From: CBDCME01 sp965218865
GTDB taxonomy: Bacteria > Pseudomonadota > Alphaproteobacteria > JAAXGF01
Direction: 5' to 3'
NCBI GenBank assembly: GCA_965218865.1
Contig: CBDCME010000031.1
Span: forward strand, 1-64,000
DNA length: 64,000 bases
The notes beneath the pieces are model-generated. The model searched no databases. It had not been told where the DNA came from and saw nothing but the letters and a program-made list of their open reading frames with translations. The number at the start of each line of letters is the position of its first letter. Within the stretch, counting starts at the first letter, position 1. Of the stretch, positions 28,507 to 37,702 are shown one piece after another. The translations under genes and the position numbers were made by a program.

Positions 28507-29484
28507 TTGTCGATGGTGAAGGCTTTCCGCTTTGGAAAATCTCCGCTGGCGAGATCTGTCGTGATCGCCCTCGCCATCGTGCTTGCCACGGTGCCCGTGC
28601 GGGCCGCGGATTCGCACGCCGGGCAGGAGCCGGATTGCGTCTACTGCCTGGCCATGGAAATCGACCGGCTGGTCGTCTTGTTGGCGGATCCGGTTCTCAA
28701 GGATCTTGTCTGCCGACTTTCGACTGAACGCTACACCCCCGAGAACCTTAGCTCGGCGATGGGAATCCCGGCGGATCAGCTTATGAGACGCGTCGATACC
28801 TTGCGCGGGTGGGGGTTGGCGCGCGTGGTCACGGGGGAAGGGGGAATCATCGAGGCCTTCCCGGGAAACGGTGCCCGCACGCTGCGGCGGTGGACGGCGA
28901 ATTATTGTGGCCAGGGTGGTTCCTGCGGCACGGGCGACGCGGTTTTGGAGCCGGCGGCCGTGGTCCCGATTTCGCGCGCTCGACTCGGCGCCCTGGCCAA
29001 GGAGGTTCACGAAGCCTGCCGGGCGGCGAACGTGAAAATCGTCATCGCGGAATCCTCGACCGGTGGCATGATCGCCGAGGTACTCACATCGGTTCCCGGT
29101 GCCTCGATCGTCGTCGAACGGGGATACGTCACCTACGCCGACTCCGCCAAGACATTGCTCCTCAACGTGCCGGACGCGCTGATCGTCGATAACGGAGCCG
29201 TCAGCGCACCCGTCGTCCGCGCCATGGCGGTCGGTGCCCTCATCGTCGCCGCGCCGTACGCCCAGATCAGTATTGCCGAAACCGGGGTTTCGGGCCCGGG
29301 AAGCGACCGGCCGAACAAACCCGCCGGCAGGGTTCATATCGCCGTCATCCAACATGGAAAGGAAATCATGAACTCTCGCCACGATTTCGGCGACATCGGC
29401 CGCGACGCCGTCAATCGCGCCACGGTCGAGGCCGCCTTGAAGCTGATCCTCAAGAGGTTGAAGACCGGCACCGTCAGAGAGTAG
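28507..29484 (+). CDS. CinA-C (nicotinamide-nucleotide amidohydrolase-like) with N-terminal signal peptide and winged-helix-like region
   Basis: The 325-residue product ends with a CinA C-terminal domain from about residue 155: VKIVIAESSTGGMIAEVLTS, ERGYVTYADSAKT, then ETGVSGPGSDRPNKPAGRVH. PncC enzymes deamidate NMN to NaMN in the cytoplasm; the usual AESCTGG is AESSTGG here. Upstream is a likely signal peptide or anchor (SVVIALAIVLATVPVRAADS), a Cys pair (CVYC), and a region at ~50-115 that looks like an ArsR-type winged helix (LSSAMGIPADQLMRRVDTLR). An export signal with a DNA-binding fold and a cytosolic enzyme is odd; an internal ATG at 28654 would give a cytosolic form. Confidence 0.75.
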   Translation: MSMVKAFRFGKSPLARSVVIALAIVLATVPVRAADSHAGQEPDCVYCLAMEIDRLVVLLADPVLKDLVCRLSTERYTPENLSSAMGIPADQLMRRVDTLRGWGLARVVTGEGGIIEAFPGNGARTLRRWTANYCGQGGSCGTGDAVLEPAAVVPISRARLGALAKEVHEACRAANVKIVIAESSTGGMIAEVLTSVPGASIVVERGYVTYADSAKTLLLNVPDALIVDNGAVSAPVVRAMAVGALIVAAPYAQISIAETGVSGPGSDRPNKPAGRVHIAVIQHGKEIMNSRHDFGDIGRDAVNRATVEAALKLILKRLKTGTVRE

Positions 29485-29546
29485 GGCGTCTCGGTCCGGC
29501 GGGCGATTCGTCGCCCCGAAACCTTCCCCGCCGGCGGCGCACGCGC

Positions 29547-30056
29547 TCATGGAGCGGGATCGAAGGTGACGTCGATCTTGGTGTCCAGGGCGCACTCGCC
29601 GAGGAAGGTTGCGAGGTCCGGCGGACTCAAGGCAACACAGCCTTGGGTCGGCGAAAAGTCGGGCTGGGCGAGGTGGAGAAAAATGGCGCTACCCCGGCCC
29701 GGGACGGCGGGCGTGTCGTTGTAACCCAGGACCACGATTACGTCGTAGATTCCGTCGTCGCGCCATAGGAGTTCGAGGCTCGCCGGGTAGGGTTGGCAGA
29801 CAAGCTGATTATAGCGGCTGTCTCCGGGGTCGTCGCACCAGCCGTCGAGCGGCGTCAGCGCCGCGACGGGAAGCACCGTGGTCGGCGCGGCGACGCGGTC
29901 GGGCCGGTACAGCACCCGGCGCAAGGGAAACTTTCCGACCGGGGTTGCCATGTCGCCTTCGTGCTTGTCGCGGCTCAGGCCTTCCGCCCCCAGCGCGCAG
30001 TCGAAACGGCGATTTTTCCAAAGGGCGGTCCCATCGGCGGTCACGAACAGATCCAT
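29547..30056 (-). CDS. L,D-transpeptidase (YkuD) family protein
   Basis: The 169-residue protein is essentially one YkuD catalytic domain. The signature HLAQPDFSPTQGCVALSP holds the catalytic His and Cys. KHEGDMATPVGKFPLR is the typical substrate-side segment (E-G-D-x-x-T-P-x-G). No signal peptide is visible. These enzymes make 3-3 peptidoglycan crosslinks or attach proteins to peptidoglycan in the periplasm; the short signal-less type is common in alphaproteobacteria and less well characterised. Confidence 0.85.
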   Translation of the reverse strand: MDLFVTADGTALWKNRRFDCALGAEGLSRDKHEGDMATPVGKFPLRRVLYRPDRVAAPTTVLPVAALTPLDGWCDDPGDSRYNQLVCQPYPASLELLWRDDGIYDVIVVLGYNDTPAVPGRGSAIFLHLAQPDFSPTQGCVALSPPDLATFLGECALDTKIDVTFDPAP

Positions 30057-30215
30057 GGGTCCCTTTTTACATCACTCGTGGAAGATCGCGTGCCCGTCCC
30101 TAGCCCTTTATTTTTGTGAGGGTCATGGGATGGACACGCAACCACCCCTCTGCCGTGCCGCCGAACGATCAGTCGAGGCCATTTGATGGAAATTCCAAGC
30201 CAAATTTGCTAAACT

Positions 30216-30440
30216 ATGTCTATGAGATCGAACGAAAAATTTACCGAGACGCAATTGGCCGCGGCACGGGAGCGGAGGTTTATGGCGATGCACCTTCAGG
30301 AGATCGAGGGGAACCCCCTCGACGCCGAGGACATCGCCATGTTTGAAATGTTCGAGCGTGAAGGCTGGTCCCACGAACGGCGCCGTGCCTACATCACCGC
30401 CATGGAAAAACGCGAGCTGGTACCCGACGCAGCCGAATGA
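30216..30440 (+). CDS. Putative small antitoxin partner of Fic
   Basis: A 74-residue, highly charged helical protein (ETQLAAARERRFMAMHLQEI, MFEMFEREGWSHERRRAYIT) whose last bases overlap the fic ATG (ATGA). Small genes coupled directly upstream of fic encode VbhA- or YhfG-like antitoxins that place an inhibitory helix near the Fic active site. I cannot see a clear (S/T)xxxE(G/N) inhibitory motif, so the role is inferred mostly from position. Confidence 0.6.
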   Translation: MSMRSNEKFTETQLAAARERRFMAMHLQEIEGNPLDAEDIAMFEMFEREGWSHERRRAYITAMEKRELVPDAAE

Positions 30441-31036
30441 GCGATCCGGTTTACTGCTACCCGCCGGAATACGAGGTTCTCCGAAACAAACAAGGAATTC
30501 GCGATGCCGCTGAACTCGCTCGGGTCGAGCGGCGACGGGTCACACAACGCATCAGTGAAAGTGTTCCAGCCGGCAAATTCGATCTTGATCACCTCAAGGC
30601 GGTTCACCGCCACCTGTTCCAGGACATATACGACTGGGCGGGTGAAATCCGCACGGTCGAGATATCCAAGGGCGGCTCGCAATTCCAGTTTCGCCGTTAC
30701 ATTGAAACCGGTATGGCCGACGTCCACCGACGCGTTGTCGAGCAGGGCTACTTGCAGGGATTAACCCCAGATGAGTTTGCGCAAGAGGCGGGGCGGATCA
30801 TTGGCGATGTGAACTACGTTCACCCTTTTCGTGAAGGCAATGGCCGCGCCCAGTTTCACTATCTGGGCCAACTCGCCGGGCGCGCTGGCCACCCTCTCGA
30901 CCTCAAGCGAATACGGCCGGCGCAGTGGGTGGAGGCTTGCCGGATCGCCCACAAAGGCGACTACGAACCGCTTTCCGAAGGCATCCACGGCGCGATTATC
31001 GGACGGGAGCAAGATCGCTCGTTGATCGATCCCTAG
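30437..31036 (+). CDS. Fic family AMP-transferase toxin
   Basis: The 199-residue protein has the Fic core: LKAVHRHLFQDIYDWAGEIR, then FRRYIETGMADVH, then the catalytic motif HPFREGNGRAQ (H129 to R137 for HPFxxGNGR). Fic enzymes transfer AMP from ATP to target proteins such as gyrase or topoisomerase IV and arrest growth. All canonical active-site residues are intact, so the toxin should be active unless held by the small overlapping upstream gene product. A hairpin and IS630 copy 3 follow directly. Confidence 0.9.
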   Translation: MSDPVYCYPPEYEVLRNKQGIRDAAELARVERRRVTQRISESVPAGKFDLDHLKAVHRHLFQDIYDWAGEIRTVEISKGGSQFQFRRYIETGMADVHRRVVEQGYLQGLTPDEFAQEAGRIIGDVNYVHPFREGNGRAQFHYLGQLAGRAGHPLDLKRIRPAQWVEACRIAHKGDYEPLSEGIHGAIIGREQDRSLIDP

Positions 31037-31076
31037 TGCACCGGCGCATTCACTTCGTTCACGCCCCCGTGCACTA
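31034..31076. terminator. Hairpin just after fic
   Basis: TAGTGCACCGG at 31034-31044 pairs with CCCGTGCACTA at 31066-31076 (one mismatch) around a 21-base loop region. There is no U-tract, so it may be a Rho-independent-like stop of weak type or a REP-like palindrome. IS630 copy 3 is inserted at its right edge. Confidence 0.4.
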
Positions 31077-31077
31077 A

Positions 31078-32244
31078 TACCAACCGCCCTAGAGTTTGAC
31101 TCGCGCAAAGGTTTACACGCTAGGTTTTGTGTGATTCAAGGTTGTTGGCAACAAGGGAGTGTGTTCAATGCCAACGATTCCTTTGCGAAACGACTTTGAT
31201 GCTGAAAGAGTCCGTGTTCTTGCGGCACGGAGCGATGATGGGAACCAGGCGCGACGGCTTTTGTCGATGGCGGCCATCTACGATGGGATGGATCGAGCGT
31301 GCGCGGCGGGTATTGGCGGCATGGATCGGCAGACGTTGCGGGACTGGGTTCACCGGTTCAACGCGGGAGGTCCGGCCGGTCTGATCGACCGCAAGCCGAA
31401 CGGGGCGTTGCGTCGGTTGACGCCGTCGCAAATGGCGGCGCTTTCGCGGGCTATCGAGGCCGGTCCCGATCCCGAACGGGATGGGGTCGTGCGCTGGCGC
31501 TGCATCGATCTCAAGCAACTGATCCGAACGCGCTTCGGCGTGGACTATCACGAGCGGAGCGTCGGCAAGCTGCTGGCCGCGCTCGGGTTCTCGCATATTT
31601 CCGCGCGCCCGCGCCACGTCGGCCAGGATGCGCGGGCACAGGAGGAATTTAAAAAAAGTTTTCCCGAACACTTGGCGAAAATCGTAGCGGCACAGCCACC
31701 GGACACGCCCATCAAGGTTTGGTTTCAAGATGAAATGCGCGTCGGCCAGAAGAACAGCCTGGTGCGCCAGTGGGCCCCAAAGGGATCGCGCCCGCGCCAG
31801 GTCAAGGACCTACGGACCTCTTCGGCGTATCTCTTCGGCGCCATCTGCCCCGAGCGCGGTGAGGGCGCGGCGCTGGTCATGCCGCGCGCCAATACTGAAG
31901 CCATGGACCTGCATCTCGAGGAAATCAGCCGGGCCGTTGCCCCAAACGCCCATGCCGTCGTGCTGCTCGACCAAGCCGCATGGCACACCACTGCCAAACT
32001 CGGCATCCCGGAGAACATCTCCCTCGTGCCTTTGCCACCCAAGTCCCCGGAGCTCAATCCCGCCGAAAATGTCTGGCAATACCTCCGCCAGAACTGGCTC
32101 TCCAATCGTGTCTTCGACTCCTATGAAGCCATCGTCGAGGCCTCTTGCCAAGCCTGTAACAACCTGACCAACCGACCTTGGAAGATCATGTCCATCGGCC
32201 TCAGAGCGTGGGCTCGCACAAGGCAATGTTAAGGGCGGTTGGTA
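31078..32244 (+). mobile_element. IS630-family element, copy 3 (intact)
   Basis: 1,167 bp with the same inverted repeats as copy 1 and TA at the insertion site. It sits directly after the fic hairpin. Confidence 0.9.
31168..32232 (+). CDS. IS630 family transposase (copy 3)
   Basis: Same 354-residue protein as copy 1 with a continuous frame across an A7 tract. The catalytic D, D and E segments are intact (FQDEMRVG, LLDQAAWH, LNPAENVWQYLR). It differs by a few substitutions, among them E-to-K in the sequence before FQDEM and W-to-C near the C terminus (QACNNLTNRPW). Confidence 0.9.
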   Translation: MPTIPLRNDFDAERVRVLAARSDDGNQARRLLSMAAIYDGMDRACAAGIGGMDRQTLRDWVHRFNAGGPAGLIDRKPNGALRRLTPSQMAALSRAIEAGPDPERDGVVRWRCIDLKQLIRTRFGVDYHERSVGKLLAALGFSHISARPRHVGQDARAQEEFKKSFPEHLAKIVAAQPPDTPIKVWFQDEMRVGQKNSLVRQWAPKGSRPRQVKDLRTSSAYLFGAICPERGEGAALVMPRANTEAMDLHLEEISRAVAPNAHAVVLLDQAAWHTTAKLGIPENISLVPLPPKSPELNPAENVWQYLRQNWLSNRVFDSYEAIVEASCQACNNLTNRPWKIMSIGLRAWARTRQC

Positions 32245-32578
32245 TTAGGCCGTCCGTGGACCTGGACTGGGCGGAGTAGACGGCCAGGATGGGAATTGCC
32301 GGCAAGCCCGGTAACTGCAGTCACGGAGTCCCCTTAACATTGTAAAATACCTCACTGCCGTCCGGTTAAGTGAACGGCCGTGTCTTTGCCGGCCCAATCC
32401 GAATTCGATATGAGAAGGCTTCGATCGAGGGCGGGTTAGGAAGCTGATTCCGCGTGGCCCCAAATCCGTGCAAACGGTTGGGGACAAATGTTGGCCCGTC
32501 TCCCGTGCCGCACGCCCGGCAGGGTCGTTCACCCAGGCACGACACGATGTTCGATAGGAAATCAGGGTCGGAAAGACC
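32245..32578. other. Intergenic region between IS630 copy 3 and TPR gene
   Basis: No supported gene. A 12-base match to the IS630 subterminal sequence (CCCTTAACATTG near 32332) occurs here without the rest of the element. Confidence 0.4.
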
Positions 32579-33442
32579 CTATTGCTGAACCGTCCATTTC
32601 GGGTGCTTGGCGCGCATCTGTTTGGCGCGCGTTTCCATCTCTTCCGCCTCGGCGTTGCGATTGGTTTTTCGCATTAGGGCCGAGTAGTTCTCAAGGCTCA
32701 TGGCGACATCCGGATGCTCGGGACCAAGAGCCTTCTCGTAGATCGCCAGGGCGCGCTTGTGGAGCGGCTCGGTCTCGTCGTAGCGGCCCTGGTCGTCATA
32801 CAAGGAAGCCAGGTTGTCGAGGCTCGTGGCGACATACGGATGGTCGCGGCCAAGGGCTTTTTTGTAAATCGCCAGCGCGCGGGTGTAGAGCGGCTCGGCC
32901 TCGTCGTAGCGGCCCTTCGCTTCGTACAGCAAGGCCAGATCGTTAAGGGTCGTGGCGACATCCGTATGCTCGGGGCCGAGAGCCTTCTCTCTAATCGTCA
33001 GGGCGCGCTTGTGGAGCACCTCGGCCTCTCCGTAGCGGCCCTGGTCGTCGTACGAATCGGCCAGACGGTAGAGGCTCGTGGCGACATCCGGATGGTCGGG
33101 GCCGAGAGCCTTCTCTGAAATCGCCAGAGCGCGCTTGTAGAGCGTATCGGCCTCCTGGTAGCGGCCCTGGTCGTGGTAAATCGAGGCCAGATTATAGAGG
33201 AGTGTGGCGGTGTTGGCATGGTCAGCCCCAAACTCCTCCTCACCAAGTTCCAGAGCGCGTTCCGCGAAGGGAATGGCTTCGGCATATTTGCCTTGTTGAT
33301 AAAGATCCCTTGATCGGTCGTACTGCTCGTCGATGGGGTCCGGCTCGCAACCGATGATCCCGAGCGACAAGACGAGAGGCGCGGCAAGGGCGGGCCGAAC
33401 CGCGCGTACGGCATCCGCGACGTTTGTCAGGAATCCATGCAT
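32579..33442 (-). CDS. Kinesin-light-chain-type TPR lipoprotein
   Basis: From the ATG at 33440-33442 the product is about 287 residues. A lipoprotein-like signal (APLVLSLGIIGCEPD) is followed by about five 42-residue TPR units with the consensus ALGPDHPDVATSLxxLAxLY and GRYDEAEPLYKRALAIYEKA. An upstream in-frame start at 33658 would bury the signal sequence and is less likely. TPR scaffolds mediate protein-protein contacts. It borders the prophage and reads away from it. Confidence 0.8.
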   Translation of the reverse strand: MHGFLTNVADAVRAVRPALAAPLVLSLGIIGCEPDPIDEQYDRSRDLYQQGKYAEAIPFAERALELGEEEFGADHANTATLLYNLASIYHDQGRYQEADTLYKRALAISEKALGPDHPDVATSLYRLADSYDDQGRYGEAEVLHKRALTIREKALGPEHTDVATTLNDLALLYEAKGRYDEAEPLYTRALAIYKKALGRDHPYVATSLDNLASLYDDQGRYDETEPLHKRALAIYEKALGPEHPDVAMSLENYSALMRKTNRNAEAEEMETRAKQMRAKHPKWTVQQ

Positions 33443-33662
33443 CCGGCTCTCCCCCGCCGCCTGTCGTACTCGGCAGTATCGCTCGTATATTTTCGGAGCG
33501 TGAGCCTTTGTGTCAATCGGCATCGAATAATGCCTCGGCGTGCCATATTGACATGGTTCCCACTCCACGTTGGAGGTTGTCCATGGGAGGTACCCGTGCG
33601 GCGCCGCGGAACGTTTCGTTCTCGTACCCGCGGGCCATGGATCAGGCGAAAGGACCAATCCT

Positions 33663-35151
33663 ATGAATCCTCTCGAACTTATATTGAAGATAGATTTTCA
33701 GACGGACCAATTCAACCGCCGACTGGACGAACTCTATCGTGGAATGGACCAACTCTATCGTGGACAGAATCTGTTCAAAAGCCAAATGGACCAATCGAAT
33801 TTAATTAGGCCAGTATCTAATCATATTGAACCAGGGGGGTTAATACGGGCGGAAAACCAGGCGGGTTTTCAAGACCAAGCGATAAGGTATGCGGTAGCCT
33901 GTCTTAGAGGCATGGGGGTACGTGTAACGGAAGATGCATTGAATGAATTATTGAGTAAATGGAAAGAAATTGAACCTGATTTGAGTAAATTTTTTTCAGA
34001 CCTCCCGCAAAATGTGGACAATATAATAGAAGAAATAGTAAGAAAATTTCGAATGCAGGAAAATCCATCGGGGCCGGGGAATATACGCAGTGGTCCACGC
34101 GGTAACCCAAATAAACCTGAGACTAATCTCTTCATGGGACCGGAGCATGCCGACACGCTGATCAGGAACGCCGAATTTCTGGCGGCTGAACACTCCGCGA
34201 TTTGGGAACGCGAAGCGGAGAATCGAATCGCGTTACTTCGAAGAGTACTCGACGAACTGGCTCTTCTGGAAAGCGCACACGGCGAAGAAATTCTGCTCCA
34301 ACAGCAAACCATGCGAGACCGGGAGCAGGCACTGGCGAGCGATAGGGTGAACTTCAAGCGCGCCGCCTTGGAGGACGACATCATCGCGGGGACGGAGCAT
34401 GCCGAGACGCTGATCGGGATGGCGGAAACTTTCGCGGCCGAACGGTTCGCGATTTCGGAACGCGAATCGGAAAAACAAATAGCGTTACGAAAAAGAGAAC
34501 TCGACGAAAAAGCTCGTCTCGAAAGAGAGCACACTGAAACAGTATTGCGCCCGCACGAGGCGATGCGTCGGCGCCAGGAAGAGTTGGCCCGGGAATGGAC
34601 TTCGTTGATGCAGCGCGCGCTCGCGGGCAACCTCGACGATTGGCGTCACTGGGCTAACCTGGTGATCGAAATTGTCCGGGATGTTCTGCTTAAGCAAATC
34701 GAGGCTCAGAACGCGACCTCCGGCGGCGGTGGATTTCTGAGCACGATCTTTAGCGGTTTGGGCTTGGTGATTTCAGGCGGTTTCGGGTCGTTTTTTCGGC
34801 GGTGGCGAGACTATCGGCGGCGGGACCGGGTTTTTGTTGCAAGGAAACGACTTCTCTCGTCACGCCCTTGGCTTTCAGCACGGCGCCGATTTCATTGTCC
34901 CCGGCGCCGGCGGCGCCGATACGGTTCCGTTCAACGCCATGCTCACGCCCGGCGAGCGAGTCCAGGTCACGCCGAGGAACCAAGTCGGCGCCGGCGACGG
35001 GATCACCGTCAACATGAACTTTGCCCTGGGGGTTCAACAGACCGTTCGGGCCGAGATCGTTCAGCTCCTGCCGAAGATCAAGAAAACCGTCGTCGATGCC
35101 GTCCGTCACGAGGCGCTGACGAGCACGCGATTCAAGAGCGCCCTTTCCTGA
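33663..35151 (+). pseudogene. Phage tail tape-measure-like protein, one frameshift
   Basis: About 496 residues in two frames. The first starts at the ATG at 33663 (LELILKIDFQTDQFNRRLDE), has a long coiled-coil region with an internal duplication (PEHADTLIRNAEFLAAEHSA and TEHAETLIGMAETFAAERFA) and ends in a Gly-rich hydrophobic segment. The frame changes at a T6 run near 34792-34797 and resumes as GGGETIGGGTGFLLQGNDF, then FIVPGAGGADTVPFNAMLTP, which is the C-terminal signature of lambda-type tail length proteins. The break at a homopolymer suggests a miscall rather than true loss. Confidence 0.7.
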
Positions 35152-35280
35152 TCATTGCCCCTGTTGCGCCGCCGACGTTGCAAGGGGCCGCGAACATCGG
35201 TTTTACGGCCGCGCGGATTATTCCGCTTCGGCGGCGGTAATTTGGTGTTGACTCATGCACGGATACGATATCGTCGCTTT

Positions 35281-35841
35281 ATGCACCTGGTGGCCTATCT
35301 ATTCTTCATGATTTTCGTTGCGTTGATCGCAACCGGAACATTCGCGGCGGACGGGCAAACGACGAAGCGGTTGTTCGATGACTTGGACTGGCTCGAAAAG
35401 GCGTACGAGGACGAGGATTTTGAAACGGCGCTTGGTGAAAATCGGGCCTTGGCGGAACGCGGGAATCCGAACGGTTTTTACGGCCTCGCCGGATTATATA
35501 CCGGCGGATTCGGGGTTCCGAGGGACCGGGCCGAGGGCATCAAGTGGTTGAAGATGGCCGCCCGTTGCGACGTTCCCGAGGCCCAGCAGGATTTGGGTTT
35601 CGCTTATCAATATGCTCGGGGGGTGCCGCGGGATTATGTGCTTGCGCATATGTGGTATGAAATCGGTGCCGGCCACGGCGTCGTCGGCGTCGTCGATTTC
35701 TTTTACAAGGATATCGAGGGCATCATGACCGCCGACGAAATCGCGCGGGCCCAACGCCTGGCCAAAGACTGGAAACCCGCGGCCGTGCTGACCTCGCCCG
35801 ACGACACGGTCCGCTGCCTGTTGGACGACGCCCCCCGGTAA
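35281..35841 (+). CDS. Sel1-repeat exported protein
   Basis: The 186-residue protein begins with a signal peptide (LFFMIFVALIATGTFAAD) followed by Sel1-like TPR repeats: GNPNGFYGLAGLYTGGFGVP and AQQDLGFAYQYARGVPRDYV, then LAHMWYEIGAGHG. Sel1 proteins act in signalling or host-symbiont contact. It sits between the tape measure and distal tail genes, so it may be a prophage morphogenesis passenger (moron) rather than a structural gene. Confidence 0.75.
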   Translation: MHLVAYLFFMIFVALIATGTFAADGQTTKRLFDDLDWLEKAYEDEDFETALGENRALAERGNPNGFYGLAGLYTGGFGVPRDRAEGIKWLKMAARCDVPEAQQDLGFAYQYARGVPRDYVLAHMWYEIGAGHGVVGVVDFFYKDIEGIMTADEIARAQRLAKDWKPAAVLTSPDDTVRCLLDDAPR

Positions 35842-36070
35842 AGGGCGAAGCGGTATTCAACTCCGGGTTGGCTTCAAGACGAGCCGGCGGCCTCATCGGG
35901 CGCGGGTGGTTTGTGTTCGCCGCCACGAATTCCGTGGCCGCGGCGCCCGCGGGCTTGCGCGAACCGAAGCATCAAATCTTGGCGAACGGGTCGACCGCGC
36001 GGTGTGACGAAGCGGGCGCCCTTGGCGCGCGCCATCGCTGTGAACGGAACAGATAACGGGAATCATCATC

Positions 36071-36699
36071 GTGACGATCAGCTATCCTCTCGCGCTGCCG
36101 ACAACCAAGCGGCCGGCGGGCATTTCCTTTGTCGCCCGCTCGGTCACGGCGGTCGCCGAATCCCCCTTTACCCTTGAGGCGCAGATCCACGCTTTCGACG
36201 GCCGCCGCTGGGAGGCGGCGGTCACCTACCCGCCGTTGATCCGGGCCGAGGCCGAGGTCCTGATCGCCTTTCTATTGGCCCTCGACGGCCGCAAGGGGAC
36301 GTTCACCATGGGCGACCCGGCGGCGACGGCGCCGCGCGGCAGCTTCGCCGGCACCCCGGTCGTCGACGGTGGCGGCCAATCCGGCCTGACTCTCGCCTTG
36401 AAGGACTTCGATCCCAGCGCGACCGGCGTCGTTGCGCTCGGCGACTGCCTGCAACTCGGCTCGGGATCGACGGCACGGCTCCACAAGGCGGCCGGATTGA
36501 GCGACTTCGACGCCGACGGCGTCGGCCTGGCGACGATCGATATCTGGCCGGCGCTGCGGACCCCTCGCCCGCCGCCGGCGCCGCGGTGATCTCGACCAAC
36601 ACCGTCGGCCTGTTCCGCCTCGCCGCGCCCGTCACCGAGTTCGACATCGACACCGCGATCCACTACGGCCTCGCCTTCGCCACCGTCGAGGCGCTTTGA
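36071..36699 (+). pseudogene. Phage tail protein, frameshifted near its end
   Basis: The GTG at 36071 opens MTISYPLALPTTKRPAGISF. The middle part includes FLLALDGRKGTFTMGDPAAT, typical of distal-tail proteins that follow the tape measure in alphaproteobacterial siphophages. The frame shifts near 36555 in a C/G-rich run; the other frame gives ISTNTVGLFRLAAPVTEFDI and stops at 36699. It is adjacent to the next gene by one base. Confidence 0.65.
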
Positions 36700-36700
36700 G

Positions 36701-37262
36701 ATGGCGCGCTCGCTGACGGGGGCGATGATCGGCGAGATCACGGCCAAGGAATTGCGCCCGATCTATCTTTTCGAGGGCTTGTTCGATTCGGCCCCGGTGC
36801 GGCTCTGGACCGGCACTGGGACTCTCGGCTACGACGGCAAGACGTGGACCCGGCGCGGGGGACCTTCTTGCGGTCACGGGCCTGCGCGAGACCCAGGAAA
36901 TCGCCGCGACCGGGATCACGGTCAGCCTCAATTTGGCCAACCCGGCGCTCGTCACCCTGGCCCTCAACGAGCCGATGGAGGGCCGGGTGCTCAACATCTG
37001 GCTGGCGGCGCTGAGCCCCGGCGGGGCCGTGATCGCCGATCCGATCCAAGTCTACCACGGCGCCTTCGACCGCCCGACCATCACCGACGGCGGGGCCCAG
37101 GGGCAGATCTCGGTGACGGCCGATTCGGTCATGGCCAAGCTCTTCGACGTCAACGAACGGCGCCACACCGACGAGGATCAAAACGACGAGTACCCCGGCG
37201 ACAGCTTCTTCGCCCACGTCCAGGACCAAGACCGCCAGATCGTCTGGAAAGGCTCGGGATGA
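36701..37262 (+). pseudogene. Phage tail protein (gp13-like position), frameshifted
   Basis: It starts ARSLTGAMIGEITAKELRPI and continues through LWTGTGTLGYDGKTWT. A break at a G5 run near 36859-36863 moves the sequence to another frame, which reads LLAVTGLRETQEIAATGITV, then NEPMEGRVLNIWLAAL, and ends DQDRQIVWKGSG at 37262. Position between the distal tail and NlpC-like genes equals the DUF2163 slot in gene transfer agents and lambda-like tails, though sequence identity to that family was not established. Confidence 0.65.
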
Positions 37263-37702
37263 TGATCAAGCGCTTCGGCGATTTGGAAATCCGTCTGGCC
37301 CGGGCCATCGCGGCGGCGGTGGCGCGGCCGTTCGAATTCGGGGTTCACGATTGCTGCACCGCCGTTTGCGCCCTCGTCGCGGCGATGACGGGGCACGACC
37401 TGGTCCGCGATCTCCGGCGTGAGGACGATCGCGCCGACAAGTGGCTTGTGCGCCAGCACGGCGGCTTCGTCGGCCTGTGCGATTTCGCGGCCAACCACTA
37501 CGGTCTGCCCGGGACCGAGCCGGCGCTGGCGGGGCGCGGCGACCTCGCGGTCGTCGACCACGACGCCGGCGCTTCGCTCGCGATCGTCGATCTCGGCGGG
37601 CGCGGCCTTCTCATGGTTTCCGCCAAGCGCGGCTGGCGCCGTCTTGCCCTCGGCCCGTGCCTGACCGCGGGGGCGGTGCCGCGCGCCTGGAGGATCGGAT
37701 GA
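37259..37702 (+). CDS. NlpC/P60-like (DUF6950-type) tail assembly protein
   Basis: The 147-residue protein has FEFGVHDCCTAVCALVAAMTG, the Cys-centred start of an NlpC/P60-like fold, then GRGDLAVVDHDAGASLAIVD with a possible catalytic His region. Proteins of this type sit immediately before the tail-tip gene and are thought to trim peptidoglycan during DNA injection or to assist tip assembly. Its ATG overlaps the previous stop, and its own stop overlaps the tail-tip ATG, so the tail genes are tightly coupled. Confidence 0.75.
   Translation: MMIKRFGDLEIRLARAIAAAVARPFEFGVHDCCTAVCALVAAMTGHDLVRDLRREDDRADKWLVRQHGGFVGLCDFAANHYGLPGTEPALAGRGDLAVVDHDAGASLAIVDLGGRGLLMVSAKRGWRRLALGPCLTAGAVPRAWRIG

Noticed and set aside
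32325..32345. Possible IS630 end remnant (CCCTTAACATTG)
   Set aside because: Only 12 bases match, with no terminal repeat or transposase sequence next to it.
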